Counted from the first letter of the stretch, positions 27,059-36,261 are shown. The stretch is 64,000 nt of DNA from Corynebacterium sp. MSK041 (GCF_030232265.1 NZ_JASPJK010000004.1:1-64000), one strand, 5' to 3'. Numbers and translations: made by a program. The notes: a model not told the origin generated them from the letters alone.

Positions 27059-28312
27059 ATGGTTTATCAGCGCATCGTTGCCCTTGATGTTGCGCGGGGA
27101 CTAGCCATCCTGGGCACCCTGCTGACCAATATTGCTATCTTCGCCTCCACTTCCGACGATCTCTTTTCAGCGATCTTCCCGGAGCGTTCCATTGCTGCGG
27201 AAGCATGGGGCTTTATCGGCGGCTCTAAAGGGGCCGGGATCCCCTTCATTCCGTGGCTGATTGAGTCCCTGCTGTACCTCATTACGGACGGCAAATTCCT
27301 TGGGCTGCTCACCATCATGTTTGGCATTGGTGTGGAAATTCAGCGCCAAAGCCGGAAGCGTCAGGGATTGCCGTGGCCGGGCGGATACATGTGGCGCGCC
27401 GGCATCCTCGTCGTTGAAGGTCTGCTCAACTACATCTTCATTTTCGAGTTCGATGTCCTCATGGGTTACGGTCTCACAGCCCTAGCTGTCGCGCCGATTC
27501 TGGCGCGCAGTGAGAAGGCTCAGAAATGGTGGATGATGGTAGGCCTGTCCATTCACGTGTTTGTGATGACGGCATTCGCGGTCATCATGGTTCTGCTCAA
27601 CAACATGGTGCCGGTGGAGGGGCAGGGAACAGAGGCCTTTGGCACCGAAGATATCGGTGCTGCTTTTTCGACGGAGAGTTACTGGGGCATGGTCCAGTAC
27701 CGCCTAGAGGGCATCGTGGGTGGTCGCATAGAAGTGGCCATCATGTTCTTCATGGGTATCGGGGTGTTCCTGCTCGGCGCGCGTTTGTATCGTGCGGGCC
27801 TGTTCCAGCCGGATGGTGCCGCGTTGCGCCGCAAGGTCATGCTCTATTGCTTCGGCCTCGGTCTGCCTCTGGACTGGGGTCTGCGCATCTTCACCATCAA
27901 CGCTTTCACATTGACGCGCTACGTCACCTCGACGGTGGTGTCTTTCGGTCTGCTCGCGCTCATTGCCTGGTTCTATGTGAAGAAAGAGAACGTGCTCGGT
28001 GCCGTCGGTAAGCCAATTGCTGCTGTCGGTCGCATGGCGCTGACCTGTTATGTGCTGCAGAACGCCATCGCGTCGGTCATTTTCTACGACTTTGGCTTTG
28101 GTGTTGCCCGCCTTATCAGCGGGCCCCATTACACCTATTGGGTCCTTCTGATCTTCGTGCTCATCGCTGCATTCCTAGTTCTGTTGAGCGTGGTGTGGCT
28201 CCGTAAATTTGAGCGAGGGCCATTGGAAATGGTGATGCGGATGGTCTACGAGCCGTTGGCAAAGCGTAGGGATGAACGCATCATGGCTAAGCAAGCCGGA
28301 GCAATTTCGTGA
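27059..28312 (+). CDS. DUF418-family multi-pass membrane protein (YeiB-like)
   Basis: The 417-residue protein begins MVYQRIVALDVARGLAILGTLLTN, the conserved N-terminal R-x-x-x-LD-x-x-RG-x-A signature of DUF418/YeiB proteins, related to membrane acyltransferases. About nine to ten hydrophobic helices follow; the domain proper occupies the C-terminal half (VGRMALTCYVLQN). No substrate is established for the family. The frame is open 32 codons upstream, but the ATG at 27059 starts the signature exactly. It stands alone between two sets of ribosomal genes, separated from rpmE by 120 bases, and has its own divergent promoter. Confidence 0.85.
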   Translation: MVYQRIVALDVARGLAILGTLLTNIAIFASTSDDLFSAIFPERSIAAEAWGFIGGSKGAGIPFIPWLIESLLYLITDGKFLGLLTIMFGIGVEIQRQSRKRQGLPWPGGYMWRAGILVVEGLLNYIFIFEFDVLMGYGLTALAVAPILARSEKAQKWWMMVGLSIHVFVMTAFAVIMVLLNNMVPVEGQGTEAFGTEDIGAAFSTESYWGMVQYRLEGIVGGRIEVAIMFFMGIGVFLLGARLYRAGLFQPDGAALRRKVMLYCFGLGLPLDWGLRIFTINAFTLTRYVTSTVVSFGLLALIAWFYVKKENVLGAVGKPIAAVGRMALTCYVLQNAIASVIFYDFGFGVARLISGPHYTYWVLLIFVLIAAFLVLLSVVWLRKFERGPLEMVMRMVYEPLAKRRDERIMAKQAGAIS

Positions 28313-28432
28313 TTCCGCAGTTCACCTGTAACATGTTCCGAGTCCAATTCGCACCCAACTCAGGCACGATCCAGCGGATGAATAAGGCTGCTGGAACCGA
28401 CCTGAAGTATCAATCCTGAGGGAAACGAAGAG

Positions 28433-28705
28433 ATGAAGAAAGATATCCACCCTGATTACCACCCGGTGATCTTCCAGGACGCAGGTACTGGCCACCAGTT
28501 CCTGACTCGTTCTACCGCAACCTCCGGCCGTACTGCCCAGTGGGAAGACGGCAATGAGTACCCGCTCATCGTCGTTGACGTGACCAGCGAGTCTCACCCC
28601 TTCTGGACCGGCGCTCAGCGTGTTATGGACACCGCCGGCCGTGTTGAGAAGTTCAACCGCCGCTTCGGTGGGATGGCCCGCCGCAAGAAGAAGTCCGACA
28701 GCTAA
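28433..28705 (+). CDS. rpmE2: 50S ribosomal protein L31 type B
   Basis: The 90-residue protein starts [20 protein letters not shown] and has [26 protein letters not shown], the type B signature. No cysteine is present, so it lacks the zinc site of type A L31. The AACGAAGAG stretch before the ATG acts as the ribosome binding site. It is co-transcribed with rpmF 36 bases downstream. Type B L31 is commonly induced under zinc limitation because it frees ribosomal zinc, but it is also the only L31 in some species; this window cannot decide. Confidence 0.96.
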   Translation: MKKDIHPDYHPVIFQDAGTGHQFLTRSTATSGRTAQWEDGNEYPLIVVDVTSESHPFWTGAQRVMDTAGRVEKFNRRFGGMARRKKKSDS

Positions 28706-28741
28706 ACCGCCTACTGATCCGGTCGAAGGAGGAGAAACACC

Positions 28742-28915
28742 ATGGCAACCCCAAAGTTCCGTAAATCCCGCTCGAACACGCACCACCGTCGTTCCCAGTG
28801 GAAGGCAGACAATGCCGCACTGCAGGAAGTGAAGATCGACGGCCAGACCGTGCGCATCCCGCGTCGCCTGGTCAAGGCAGCTCAGGCTGGTCTGATCGAC
28901 GTCGAGCAGTTCTAA
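28742..28915 (+). CDS. rpmF: 50S ribosomal protein L32
   Basis: The 57-residue protein reads [20 protein letters not shown] and ends IDVEQF. The N-terminal [16 protein letters not shown] block is the L32 signature. The CxxC pair found in zinc-type L32 is missing. GGAGGAG lies nine bases before the ATG. It is the second and last gene of the rpmE-rpmF unit and is followed by a strong terminator at 28936. Confidence 0.94.
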   Translation: MATPKFRKSRSNTHHRRSQWKADNAALQEVKIDGQTVRIPRRLVKAAQAGLIDVEQF

Positions 28916-28935
28916 AAATCACGCCACGCGTGTAA

Positions 28936-28970
28936 AGCCACCGGAGTTTTCCGGTGGCTATTTTTATGTT
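28936..28970 (+). terminator. rho-independent terminator after rpmF
   Basis: AGCCACCGGA (28936-28945) pairs perfectly with TCCGGTGGCT (28950-28959) around a GTTT loop, followed by ATTTTTATG and more T. It begins 21 bases beyond the rpmF stop and isolates the ribosomal unit from the two-component genes. Confidence 0.92.
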
Positions 28971-29018
28971 TTTCACATTTTAGGGGGCACCAAGGTACGG
29001 CGACTTTACTCTTATGGT

Positions 29019-29024
29019 CATAAT
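29019..29024 (+). promoter_or_regulatory. probable -10 element of the response regulator gene
   Basis: CATAAT ends six bases before the ATG at 29031, which predicts a leaderless message. No ribosome-binding purine run precedes the ATG. The same -10 hexamer and spacing occur before the MhuD-type gene at 14806. Confidence 0.45.
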
Positions 29025-29030
29025 GGGTGC

Positions 29031-29729
29031 ATGAAAATTCTGGTCGTCGATGATGAGCAGGCGGTGCGTGAGTCCCTGCGTCGCTCTTTGCAATTCAATG
29101 GGTATGACGTAGTTCAGGCACGCGATGGGGAAGAAGCTCTTGCTGTGATTAACCAGGAGCGGCCTGACCTGACAATTCTTGATGTCATGATGCCCAAGCT
29201 GGATGGCCTGGGGGTGTGCCGGGAACTTCGTTCCTCTGGGTATGACCGCCCGATTCTGATGCTCACGGCGCGCGATGGTGTTTCGGACCGTGTGGCTGGC
29301 CTGGATGCGGGAGCGGATGATTACCTGCCTAAGCCGTTTGCGCTAGAGGAACTGCTTGCCCGCGTTCGCTCATTGCTGCGTCGCGCACGGGCTGATGCGA
29401 TTGCGCAGACGGGCAGCGCCACCACGGATCTGCAGTTCGAGGACCTGTACCTCGATGTGGCTACCCGTGATGTTCGTCGGGGCGACCGCCACATTTCCCT
29501 GACACGCACCGAGTTCGCACTGCTGCAGCTGCTCATGCAGAACCCGCGCCAAGTTCTGACACGTCAGCGGATTCTGGAGGAAGTCTGGGGCCATGATTTC
29601 CCATCCTCCGGTAACGCGCTCGAGGTGTACATCGGCTACCTGCGCCGCAAGACTGAGGCAGGCGGTGAAATTCGCCTCATTCACACCGTGCGTGGTGTGG
29701 GTTACGTGTTGCGGGAGACTGCTCCGTGA
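29031..29729 (+). CDS. mprA: OmpR-family response regulator (MprA/CgtR2-like)
   Basis: The 232-residue protein has a receiver domain with the acidic pair at Asp7-Asp8, the phospho-acceptor Asp51 in [12 protein letters not shown], and Lys in [12 protein letters not shown]-terminal winged helix (about 135-230) includes [17 protein letters not shown] and RTKTEAG-type wing residues before the RGVGYVLR end. It overlaps the kinase gene by four bases. Together with the kinase and the HtrA-like protease downstream it matches MprAB-PepD of mycobacteria and CgtSR2 of C. glutamicum, which respond to envelope stress in mycobacteria; the stimulus here is inferred. Confidence 0.93.
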   Translation: MKILVVDDEQAVRESLRRSLQFNGYDVVQARDGEEALAVINQERPDLTILDVMMPKLDGLGVCRELRSSGYDRPILMLTARDGVSDRVAGLDAGADDYLPKPFALEELLARVRSLLRRARADAIAQTGSATTDLQFEDLYLDVATRDVRRGDRHISLTRTEFALLQLLMQNPRQVLTRQRILEEVWGHDFPSSGNALEVYIGYLRRKTEAGGEIRLIHTVRGVGYVLRETAP

Positions 29730-31174
29730 TCTTAAGGGCGCTGAGTGGGTACAGCGCGCCTGATGGTGGGTGGGTGGATGAGCCACCGAAGTCGTCGTTA
29801 CGCGCGCGCGTGGCGGCATTCGCAGCGGCCGGTGTGGCATTCGCGGTGGGGCTGACCGCCCTGCTGTCTTTCTTCGCGGTGTCCGGCACGATCAAGCAGA
29901 ACGAGCTTCTTGAGTTGGACGCGCGCACGGTCGCACTCATGCGGCAGGCGCGTGACATCATCGACGAAGCAGAGGCACCGGAAATTGATGCCCGCGACCA
30001 GCGCATTGAGGAACTGGTCACGCATTTCCGCATGGATAATCCAGGCTACCTCGTGGCGGTCTCGCCGGGGCTGCGTGAACCTTTCATTGGTGATGCGCTG
30101 CCGATTGACAGGATGGCAGGACGGGGCCAGAAACCCGATTGGTCGCACCTGGAGTACACGGGGGAGTGGGTGTCTGTCCTGCGCTCGGAGGAAGCGACGG
30201 TGGCCCTGGGCCGTAGTTCGCGCACTCTGTCTTTGATGGAAGACAGGCTCATGGCCACCTTGATGGGCATCGTGGGCTTGGGCACATTCGTGGCCACCTT
30301 GACGGGACTGCTCATCGCGCGTGTGACAGTTCGCCCGTTGGAGCGCCTGCGTCGCTCCATCGACAGTGTTGTGTCGACAGAAGAGATCGAACCCATTGAG
30401 GTGATTGGTAAGGACGAGTATGGGCGCCTGACTGAATCACTCAACGAGATGATGGAAACGCTGAATGATTCGCGCGTGCGTCAATCTCAGCTCGTCGCTG
30501 ATGCTGGCCATGAGCTGCGCACACCGCTGACGTCGATGCGCACCAACATTGAGTTGCTCATGATGCTGCACCGCAGTGGCCAGGTGGGCACGATGTCGCC
30601 GGAAGATTTGGCGGATCTGGAAAACGATGTGATGGCGCAGATGCAGGAAATGTCCACCCTCATTGGGGATCTGGTGGATCTTGCCCGCGAAGGTGCACCA
30701 CAGCAGGAGCTCCAGCCAGCGCGCTTGGATGAGATCATTGCGGATTCGATTGAGCGCGTGAAACGCCGTCGCCCGGACATTGAGTTCCGTGTACGTCTTG
30801 ACCCCTGGGTGATCAATGCCGATGTGCCGGCCCTTTCGCGCGCACCAGTGAACTTGCTGGATAATGCCGCAAAGTGGTCGCCACCAGGTGGGGTTGTGCG
30901 CGTGAGCTTACGCGCGGCAAAGCGCCGTGCTGTGCTGATTATTGATGACTCGGGGCCGGGCATCCCACCCGAAGAGCGTGAGAAGGTATTTGAGCGTTTC
31001 TACCGCGCAGCGGAATCGCGCGCCATGCCCGGTTCTGGCTTGGGCCTTGCCATCACGCGACAGGTGTTGGAACGCCATGGTGCATCCATTTCTGTCGATG
31101 AATCCGATGATGGCGGAACCCGCATCCGCATCATTTTCCCGGGCAGCCGACCAACGGATAAACCCTCACAGTAA
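29726..31174 (+). CDS. mprB: sensor histidine kinase (MprB/CgtS2-like)
   Basis: The 482-residue kinase has two membrane segments (about 27-55 and 177-200) flanking an extracytoplasmic sensor of roughly 120 residues. A HAMP linker follows, then the HisKA box with phospho-acceptor His262 in [12 protein letters not shown]. The ATPase domain shows the N box ([14 protein letters not shown]), IIDDSGPGI and GSGLGLAI. All catalytic motifs are intact. It is coupled to the regulator gene by a four-base overlap. The next gene, an HtrA-like protease, is 76 bases away and probably part of the same regulon. Confidence 0.94.
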   Translation: MILRALSGYSAPDGGWVDEPPKSSLRARVAAFAAAGVAFAVGLTALLSFFAVSGTIKQNELLELDARTVALMRQARDIIDEAEAPEIDARDQRIEELVTHFRMDNPGYLVAVSPGLREPFIGDALPIDRMAGRGQKPDWSHLEYTGEWVSVLRSEEATVALGRSSRTLSLMEDRLMATLMGIVGLGTFVATLTGLLIARVTVRPLERLRRSIDSVVSTEEIEPIEVIGKDEYGRLTESLNEMMETLNDSRVRQSQLVADAGHELRTPLTSMRTNIELLMMLHRSGQVGTMSPEDLADLENDVMAQMQEMSTLIGDLVDLAREGAPQQELQPARLDEIIADSIERVKRRRPDIEFRVRLDPWVINADVPALSRAPVNLLDNAAKWSPPGGVVRVSLRAAKRRAVLIIDDSGPGIPPEEREKVFERFYRAAESRAMPGSGLGLAITRQVLERHGASISVDESDDGGTRIRIIFPGSRPTDKPSQ

Positions 31175-31250
31175 GTGTCCAGCAAGCACTACGCTTAGCC
31201 GTGAATGTGAACAAGAGATGACACAGCAAGGCGGAGGACAATAACCCACC

Positions 31251-32438
31251 ATGACTTCACCTGACTATTACGGCTACAACCAGCCATATGGTGCTCCACC
31301 ACAGCCGTACGTTCCCCCAACCCCGCCACAGCAGAAGAAGGGCCTCGGCGCCGGAGCAGCTGTGGCACTCGCCTTGGCTACATCGCTGGTGGGTGGCGCA
31401 GCAGCCGGATACACCGCGGGAATGGTGGCAGGTACCGGCAATGAGCAGAACACCACCATTGGTGTCAGCAATGAAGAAAATGCGTTGGAAGCTCCCGTGA
31501 TTACCCGTAAGGAACCAGCTCCGGACGGCTCTGTTGAACAGGTCGCGGCTGCGGTGTTGCCCGCGGTGGTGTCCATTGAGCTGATTAGTGGCTCGCGCGT
31601 GATGTCTGAAGGCTCTGGTTCCATCATCTCCTCCGATGGCAAGGTGCTGACCAACCATCACGTGGTAGCGGAAGCCGGTGACGGCCAAGCAGAGCTCGTG
31701 GTCACGTTGAATGATGGGACGAAGCACCCAGCGTCCTTCGTTGCTTCGGACGTGAACACGGATGTGGCCGTGATTCAGATTGAGGGCGTTAATGGTCTGC
31801 CCGTCATCCAATTCGGTGATTCGGATTCTCTCGCGGTGGGCCAGTCCGTCGTGGCAGTTGGCTCACCCCTGGGCTTGTCCGCAACAGTGACCACGGGCAT
31901 TGTCTCCGCACTTAACCGACCCGTCCGCGCGGCCCAAGGCGGGGGAGAGAGCTCGCTCATGGACGGCATTCAAACAGACGCAGCCATCAACCCCGGTAAC
32001 TCTGGCGGCCCCTTGGTGGATATGAATGGCCACCTCATTGGTATGAACTCTGTGATCGCCTCGCTCTCTCAGAGCTCAGGTGAGGGTGGCTCTATTGGTC
32101 TGGGTTTTGCTATTCCCTCGAACTTTGCGCGCCGAGTCGCGGACCAGCTGATCAACGAAGGGCAGGCTCGCCAGCCGTTGATGGGCGTCCAGGTGGATAT
32201 CCGCCATGTCTCCGATGGTGCTTTGATTAGCGCGGTTCAGCCGGGCAGTCCCGCTGAACAGGCAGGACTCAAGGAAGGGGACGTGGTCATCCGCATCAAT
32301 GATCGTCCGATTGAGTCCTCTGATGCGCTCGTTGCTGCAACGCGCTCGCACGATTTTGGGGAGACCGTCACGTTGGTTGTTCGTTCTGCTGGATCTGAAG
32401 AGACCAGAACGGTAGATGTGACCCTAAGTTCAGAGTAG
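31251..32438 (+). CDS. pepD: HtrA/PepD-like membrane-anchored serine protease with PDZ domain
   Basis: The 395-residue protein has a Pro/Gln-rich cytoplasmic N-terminus (1-29) and one membrane anchor (about 31-60). The trypsin-like domain has His137 in TNHHVV, Asp171 in NTDVAVIQ and Ser251 in GNSGGPL, a complete catalytic triad. A PDZ domain (about 300-390) contains VQPGSPAEQAGLKEGDVVI. It degrades or refolds damaged envelope proteins and is the likely effector of the adjacent two-component pair. A GGAGG-containing site lies about a dozen bases before the ATG. Confidence 0.94.
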   Translation: MTSPDYYGYNQPYGAPPQPYVPPTPPQQKKGLGAGAAVALALATSLVGGAAAGYTAGMVAGTGNEQNTTIGVSNEENALEAPVITRKEPAPDGSVEQVAAAVLPAVVSIELISGSRVMSEGSGSIISSDGKVLTNHHVVAEAGDGQAELVVTLNDGTKHPASFVASDVNTDVAVIQIEGVNGLPVIQFGDSDSLAVGQSVVAVGSPLGLSATVTTGIVSALNRPVRAAQGGGESSLMDGIQTDAAINPGNSGGPLVDMNGHLIGMNSVIASLSQSSGEGGSIGLGFAIPSNFARRVADQLINEGQARQPLMGVQVDIRHVSDGALISAVQPGSPAEQAGLKEGDVVIRINDRPIESSDALVAATRSHDFGETVTLVVRSAGSEETRTVDVTLSSE

Positions 32439-32507
32439 ATTTCTCTATCAGAACTAATAAACGTGTATCAGTGTCCACTGAAATACACCCACGACGAGGA
32501 GCCCGCC

Positions 32508-33074
32508 ATGTCAAACACACTCGACTCGCTGGACATCCGTGAGCCCGATGAGGAAGTCCTCCTTGCTGCGGAGGCAGAGGAGCAGGTGCCAGCGCAGCCA
32601 TGTGCGATTGCGGTGCTCGTGAGCGACCACAAGCAGGGTGGGGCTATTGATGAGGGGTCGGATCGCCTGGTCTACGAGCTCCTGCAGGAAATTGGTTTCA
32701 AAGTCGACGGCGTGGTTAGCGTGAAGTCGAAGAAGTCTGAGATCCGCAAGGTCATTGAGACTGCTGTGGTGGGTGGCGTGGACCTTGTTGTCACCGTCGG
32801 CGGCACTGGCGTGGGCCCGCGTGACAAGGTGCCGGAGGCTACCCGCGCTGTCATTGACCAGATGGTTCCGGGTGTTGCGCAGGCTGTGCGTTCCTCCGGC
32901 CAGGCGTGTGGTGCTGTGGATGCGTGCACATCCCGCGGTATTTGCGGTGTATCCGGTTCCACGGTGATTGTGAACCTGGCGCCATCCCGCGCCGCGATCC
33001 GTGATGGATTGTTGACCATTGCGCCTCTGGTTGCCCATCTCATCGAAGAGCTACGCAAATACAGCGTGCAGTAG
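32508..33074 (+). CDS. moaB: molybdopterin adenylyltransferase-type protein MoaB/Mog
   Basis: The 188-residue protein belongs to the MoaB/Mog family that activates molybdopterin by adenylation before metal insertion. Seen are VTVGGTGVGPRDKVPEATRAV, the nucleotide-binding loop, and GICGVSGSTVIVNLAPSRAA near the C-terminus. An N-terminal extension of about 35 acidic residues precedes the domain. I took ATG 32508, preceded by AGGAG, rather than the earlier GTG at 32463. A MoeA-like gene lies at 37.3 kb. No other molybdopterin genes are visible here, so activity in cofactor synthesis is likely but not certain. Confidence 0.88.
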   Translation: MSNTLDSLDIREPDEEVLLAAEAEEQVPAQPCAIAVLVSDHKQGGAIDEGSDRLVYELLQEIGFKVDGVVSVKSKKSEIRKVIETAVVGGVDLVVTVGGTGVGPRDKVPEATRAVIDQMVPGVAQAVRSSGQACGAVDACTSRGICGVSGSTVIVNLAPSRAAIRDGLLTIAPLVAHLIEELRKYSVQ

Positions 33075-33089
33075 AGGAGACCGAGGCCT

Positions 33090-33299
33090 ATGAAGAAGCG
33101 GCGCCGCGCACAGCGACTGTCTAGCGCTGTTGATTACGACAGAACAGCGGACCGCCCCAACCCTCACCAGGTTGAGCAGTCCGCTGATTGGGATGGCGCC
33201 CGTGTGGTCCAGTTGGACGAGGACGTCCCGCCAGAACTAGCTGAACTGGATGACGTTGCCCGCTATCGCGAGGAGCGTCCCCCGCATTACGGGGATTAG
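33090..33299 (+). CDS. small conserved-looking hypothetical protein
   Basis: The 69-residue protein has a basic N-terminus (MKKRRRAQRL) followed by an acidic, Pro-rich remainder (DEDVPPELAELDD). It has no membrane helix or cysteine. It begins 15 bases after moaB and runs on the same strand, so it is probably co-transcribed. Its last four bases overlap the 3' end of ddh on the opposite strand. I recognise no family. The KKRRR start and acidic tail suggest a nucleic-acid- or protein-binding peptide, without proof. Confidence 0.65.
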   Translation: MKKRRRAQRLSSAVDYDRTADRPNPHQVEQSADWDGARVVQLDEDVPPELAELDDVARYREERPPHYGD

Positions 33300-34276
33300 A
33301 GTTTCTGCGCTACCAGATCATCCAACGGTTCTGCTGACAGCAAATACGGCGCCACCTCGAAGACTGTGCGGGCACCAGTCTGGCCAGCCTGCTTCATGCG
33401 CCATGCGGCGCGCCCGTACGCAACCTGCACCGCAGCGGTGAAATCAGGGTTGCGCTCCAGCTCCAAGCCGAACTCAATCACGTGGCCGGAAGTGCCAGAC
33501 TGGCCACGCGTAATCACCTGGCCACCGTGCGGCATGCCTTGGTGGTCACGCTCAAACTCGGCTTCCGTGATGAACTCCACGATCGTCTCGTAGGGCGCGA
33601 AGTAGCCCGGCATGGTCACGATGGTCTCGCGGATCTGGTCCTTCAGCTTCTCATCAGCTGCAGCATCGCCCGTTTCCTCTGCCACCACGAAGCAGTGGCG
33701 CAGGTGGCACTCGTTGCCCTTCAGATCCGCGCCCTCACCGCGCTTGACGGCTTCAATCGCTTCAGGGTTTGGTTTGGTGTACTGCACGCCCTTGAGCACG
33801 CCTGGTACGCGACGCACAGCATCAGAATGTCCCTGCGATAAGCCGGGGCCCCAGAACGTCATCTGATCAGCACCCGGCAGGACCGCGCCACCAAGCACAC
33901 GGTTCAAGGAAAACAGGCCCGGATCCCAGCCGGTAGAAATCATCGCGATGTTGTCGCCCTCACGCGCAGACTTATCCATCGCCGTGCGGTATGCGGGGAT
34001 CTCGTGGTGGTTGTCGTAGGTATCCACGGTGGTGAAATGTTTGGCCAACTCAGGACCTTGTTCCGGCACATCGGTGGCACTGCCCAGGCATACGAAGAGC
34101 ACGTCGACTTCATCTTTGTGCTTTTCGACGTCCCCCGCCGGCAACACACGGGCCTCCGTATCCAGCGAGTCACGGCGTGAGAACACACCGACGAGTTCCA
34201 TATCGGGCTGCGCAGCAATAACTTGTTCAACACTGCGACCCAGGTTGCCGTAGCCGATGATGGCGGTACGAATCAT
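33296..34276 (-). CDS. ddh: meso-diaminopimelate D-dehydrogenase
   Basis: The 326-residue NADPH-dependent enzyme makes meso-diaminopimelate directly from tetrahydrodipicolinate and ammonia, the short-cut lysine/peptidoglycan route for which C. glutamicum is known. The N-terminal Rossmann loop IIGYGNLGRS is intact. DTYDNH, STGWDPG, FWGPGLSQGHSDA and GMPHGG are the characteristic substrate blocks. The gene is confined to relatively few bacteria and supports the genus assignment. It converges on the small gene with a four-base overlap and is probably monocistronic. Confidence 0.97.
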   Translation of the reverse strand: MIRTAIIGYGNLGRSVEQVIAAQPDMELVGVFSRRDSLDTEARVLPAGDVEKHKDEVDVLFVCLGSATDVPEQGPELAKHFTTVDTYDNHHEIPAYRTAMDKSAREGDNIAMISTGWDPGLFSLNRVLGGAVLPGADQMTFWGPGLSQGHSDAVRRVPGVLKGVQYTKPNPEAIEAVKRGEGADLKGNECHLRHCFVVAEETGDAAADEKLKDQIRETIVTMPGYFAPYETIVEFITEAEFERDHQGMPHGGQVITRGQSGTSGHVIEFGLELERNPDFTAAVQVAYGRAAWRMKQAGQTGARTVFEVAPYLLSAEPLDDLVAQKL

Positions 34277-34376
34277 GTGGGGGAAGTCCTTCCTACATAA
34301 CTATGTGTGAATTATTCGTGCGTAATGATTCTTCCAGAATTTCATGTGCTGCCGGGGAAGCACCAGAAATGGGGAC

Positions 34377-34411
34377 GAAAAACGGGCCGCTCTACTTATG
34401 GAGCGGCCCGT
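34377..34411 (-). terminator. rho-independent terminator of mscL
   Basis: ACGGGCCGCTC (34382-34392) pairs with GAGCGGCCCGT (34401-34411), an 11-bp perfect stem. On the minus strand it is followed by a T-rich run (34381-34378). It begins 25 bases beyond the mscL stop codon. Confidence 0.88.
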
Positions 34412-34435
34412 AAAACTATTCCCGTTTGTCAGGGA

Positions 34436-34846
34436 CTAGAGCTGGCGGGGACCATTCTGCTCAGCCAGCAGGTCGCGGATCTCGCCGAGCAGCTCCTGCT
34501 CGGTCGGAGCCGGAGCATCCTCGCTGATGCCCTTGCGATGCTTCTGAGCCTCATCCAGCTTGTTCATCGGAGCAACGATGATGAAGTAGACAACGGCAGC
34601 GATGAGCAGGAAGTTGATCACAGCGGTGATGAGGGCACCGAAGTCAACGAAGGTGGCGTCATTGCCGCTGATGATGTGGATGCCCAGACCAGAGAAGTCT
34701 GCACCGCCGATGGAAGCGATCAGCGGGTTGATGATGTTGTCGGAGAACGAGGTCACGATCGCGGTGAAAGCAGCACCGATCACAACACCGACTGCCAGGT
34801 CGATGACGTTGCCACGCATGATGAAATCTTTAAAGCCCTTAAGCAT
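34436..34846 (-). CDS. mscL: large-conductance mechanosensitive channel
   Basis: The 136-residue protein forms a pentameric emergency valve that opens under hypoosmotic shock. MLKGFKDFIMRGNVIDLAVGVVIGAAFTAIVTSF is visible in overlapping parts: amphipathic N-terminus, then the pore-lining first helix. A second helix (about 70-92) precedes a charged C-terminal bundle (EQELLGEIRDLLAEQ). The start at 34846 has AAGGAGAG at ideal spacing; the 19 additional codons upstream are not family-like. It is monocistronic, with its own terminator. Confidence 0.97.
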   Translation of the reverse strand: MLKGFKDFIMRGNVIDLAVGVVIGAAFTAIVTSFSDNIINPLIASIGGADFSGLGIHIISGNDATFVDFGALITAVINFLLIAAVVYFIIVAPMNKLDEAQKHRKGISEDAPAPTEQELLGEIRDLLAEQNGPRQL

Positions 34847-34965
34847 TCTCTCTCCTTGAGAAATTGGTAGGTAAAAAATAGGTGGGAATATTGTTCCCCC
34901 CAACGGCGAAAGAAATTACTACATTGTGGGCGACAAAGCTAGGTGAGGGCTGCGATTGGCGGTGA

Positions 34966-35625
34966 CTAACCGCGGTGACGCCCGCCGGTAAGCACCACTG
35001 TTAGTGGCAAAGTCAGGGAAGATGCGGCAACGTTCTCCGCGTCTTCATTTCGCAAAAGCAGCAGTACACCGGTCTGTGCCTCACCGCTGCCCGCGGTGAT
35101 GACAGTGCCGCCCGTGGCAATAGTCCGCGCCGTCACATCAGCCGCAGCATCTGCTGTTGTGACCACGGACACTTCATCACCGTGGTGCAGCATGGGCACG
35201 ATGTCGGGTTCAGCAAGTTTCACGGGCACGAGGGTGAAAGCGCTGGGATTTTCCCCACGTGCTTGGGCCACGGAGCTCACAAGGTCAGGGCCCGTGATGC
35301 GCGTCGTGGTGAGTACCTCACCAGCAGAAGCCGCCGCAGCAATCACCTGCCCTTCAGCTTTCGTTCGGTCCGCCAGCGCATTATCGGGGACAAACTGCCT
35401 GGGCAGGGAACGCAGCTCCACATCATCGGCGTCAAGCACATCACCGGGTCCGACGTCTCGGGCGAATACAACCACCTGGGGGTCTCTGGTTGCTCGCCCA
35501 CTTAAGGCAAGAAGAGCAGCACAGACAACAAGCAGGATGGCCATGACGCGTCGCAGAAGCAGGGACCTCCGGTAGCCGGGAGTGGAAAGAACGGAGAAGG
35601 ATGAAGAAAAGTTAGAAACTGCCAT
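34966..35625 (-). CDS. SAF-domain membrane-anchored protein (CpaB/FlgA-like)
   Basis: The 219-residue protein has a short cytoplasmic N-terminus, one membrane segment (about residues 26-44, VMAILLVVCAALLALSG) and a SAF domain starting at VVVFARDVGPGDVLDADDVE. SAF domains occur in CpaB of Flp pilus systems and FlgA, but no pilus genes are seen nearby, so it is probably a stand-alone envelope protein as in other corynebacteria. The C-terminal part contains TLVPVKLAEPDIVPMLHHGDEVSVV, a CpaB-like strand set. It lies between the mscL and cyclo-ligase genes, on the same strand as both. Confidence 0.8.
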   Translation of the reverse strand: MAVSNFSSSFSVLSTPGYRRSLLLRRVMAILLVVCAALLALSGRATRDPQVVVFARDVGPGDVLDADDVELRSLPRQFVPDNALADRTKAEGQVIAAAASAGEVLTTTRITGPDLVSSVAQARGENPSAFTLVPVKLAEPDIVPMLHHGDEVSVVTTADAAADVTARTIATGGTVITAGSGEAQTGVLLLLRNEDAENVAASSLTLPLTVVLTGGRHRG

Positions 35626-35694
35626 ACTCTCTTTGACTGCTTCAGCACCCAGTTTGGTTCCCTAACGCCCCAAAGTTTTTTATTACGGCGCTTT

Positions 35695-36261
35695 TTAGTA
35701 CGGCCGGAAAGCCAGCACTCCTGAAGGTGTGACCGCCGTGTGCACCGGCTGATCGTGGGGGTCGGAGGGCAAAGATTCGTGCACCTCATCGTCGTAAACC
35801 AACGCGATGCGTGGCTGGTTGGGAGCGTAGAGGAGCGCGCGATCGTAGTAGCCGGCACCTTGCCCCAAACGCACCCCCGTTCGGTCCACGCCCAAAGCAG
35901 GAAGGATGATCACATCGCACGTGCTCAACACACTGGAGGGCAGGCGTGGGCCAGCGGGCTCAGCAATGTCATAAAACTCCCCGGGGGTCAACTCACCCGG
36001 CGTGTACACCGCCCAGTGGAGCTCACCTCCAGCGAGAGTGACCGGTAGCAAAACCTCAAAACCTTCCTCTGCCAACGCGGGAAGGAGAACGGCACCACCC
36101 GGCTCAGTGGGCATTGGTGAGTAGGCAGCCACCCGGCGAGGGGAGAGCGTGCGCAGATGGGAGAGAAGGTGGGTGACCAGGGAGGCGTCGATAAGCATCT
36201 TTTGCTCAAGCGCTTCACGCGCGGCACGCGTAGCGGCGCGCACCGCAGACTTTGATTCCAT
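35695..36261 (-). CDS. fthC: 5-formyltetrahydrofolate cyclo-ligase
   Basis: The 188-residue enzyme converts 5-formyl-THF to 5,10-methenyl-THF with ATP, recycling a dead-end folate. The GVRLGQGAGYYDRAL loop is the family's ATP-binding signature, and IILPALGVDRTG precedes it. It starts divergently 69 bases from galU, the usual corynebacterial arrangement. The product feeds the folate pool used by purN, purH and thyA, all encoded in this window. Confidence 0.93.
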   Translation of the reverse strand: MESKSAVRAATRAAREALEQKMLIDASLVTHLLSHLRTLSPRRVAAYSPMPTEPGGAVLLPALAEEGFEVLLPVTLAGGELHWAVYTPGELTPGEFYDIAEPAGPRLPSSVLSTCDVIILPALGVDRTGVRLGQGAGYYDRALLYAPNQPRIALVYDDEVHESLPSDPHDQPVHTAVTPSGVLAFRPY

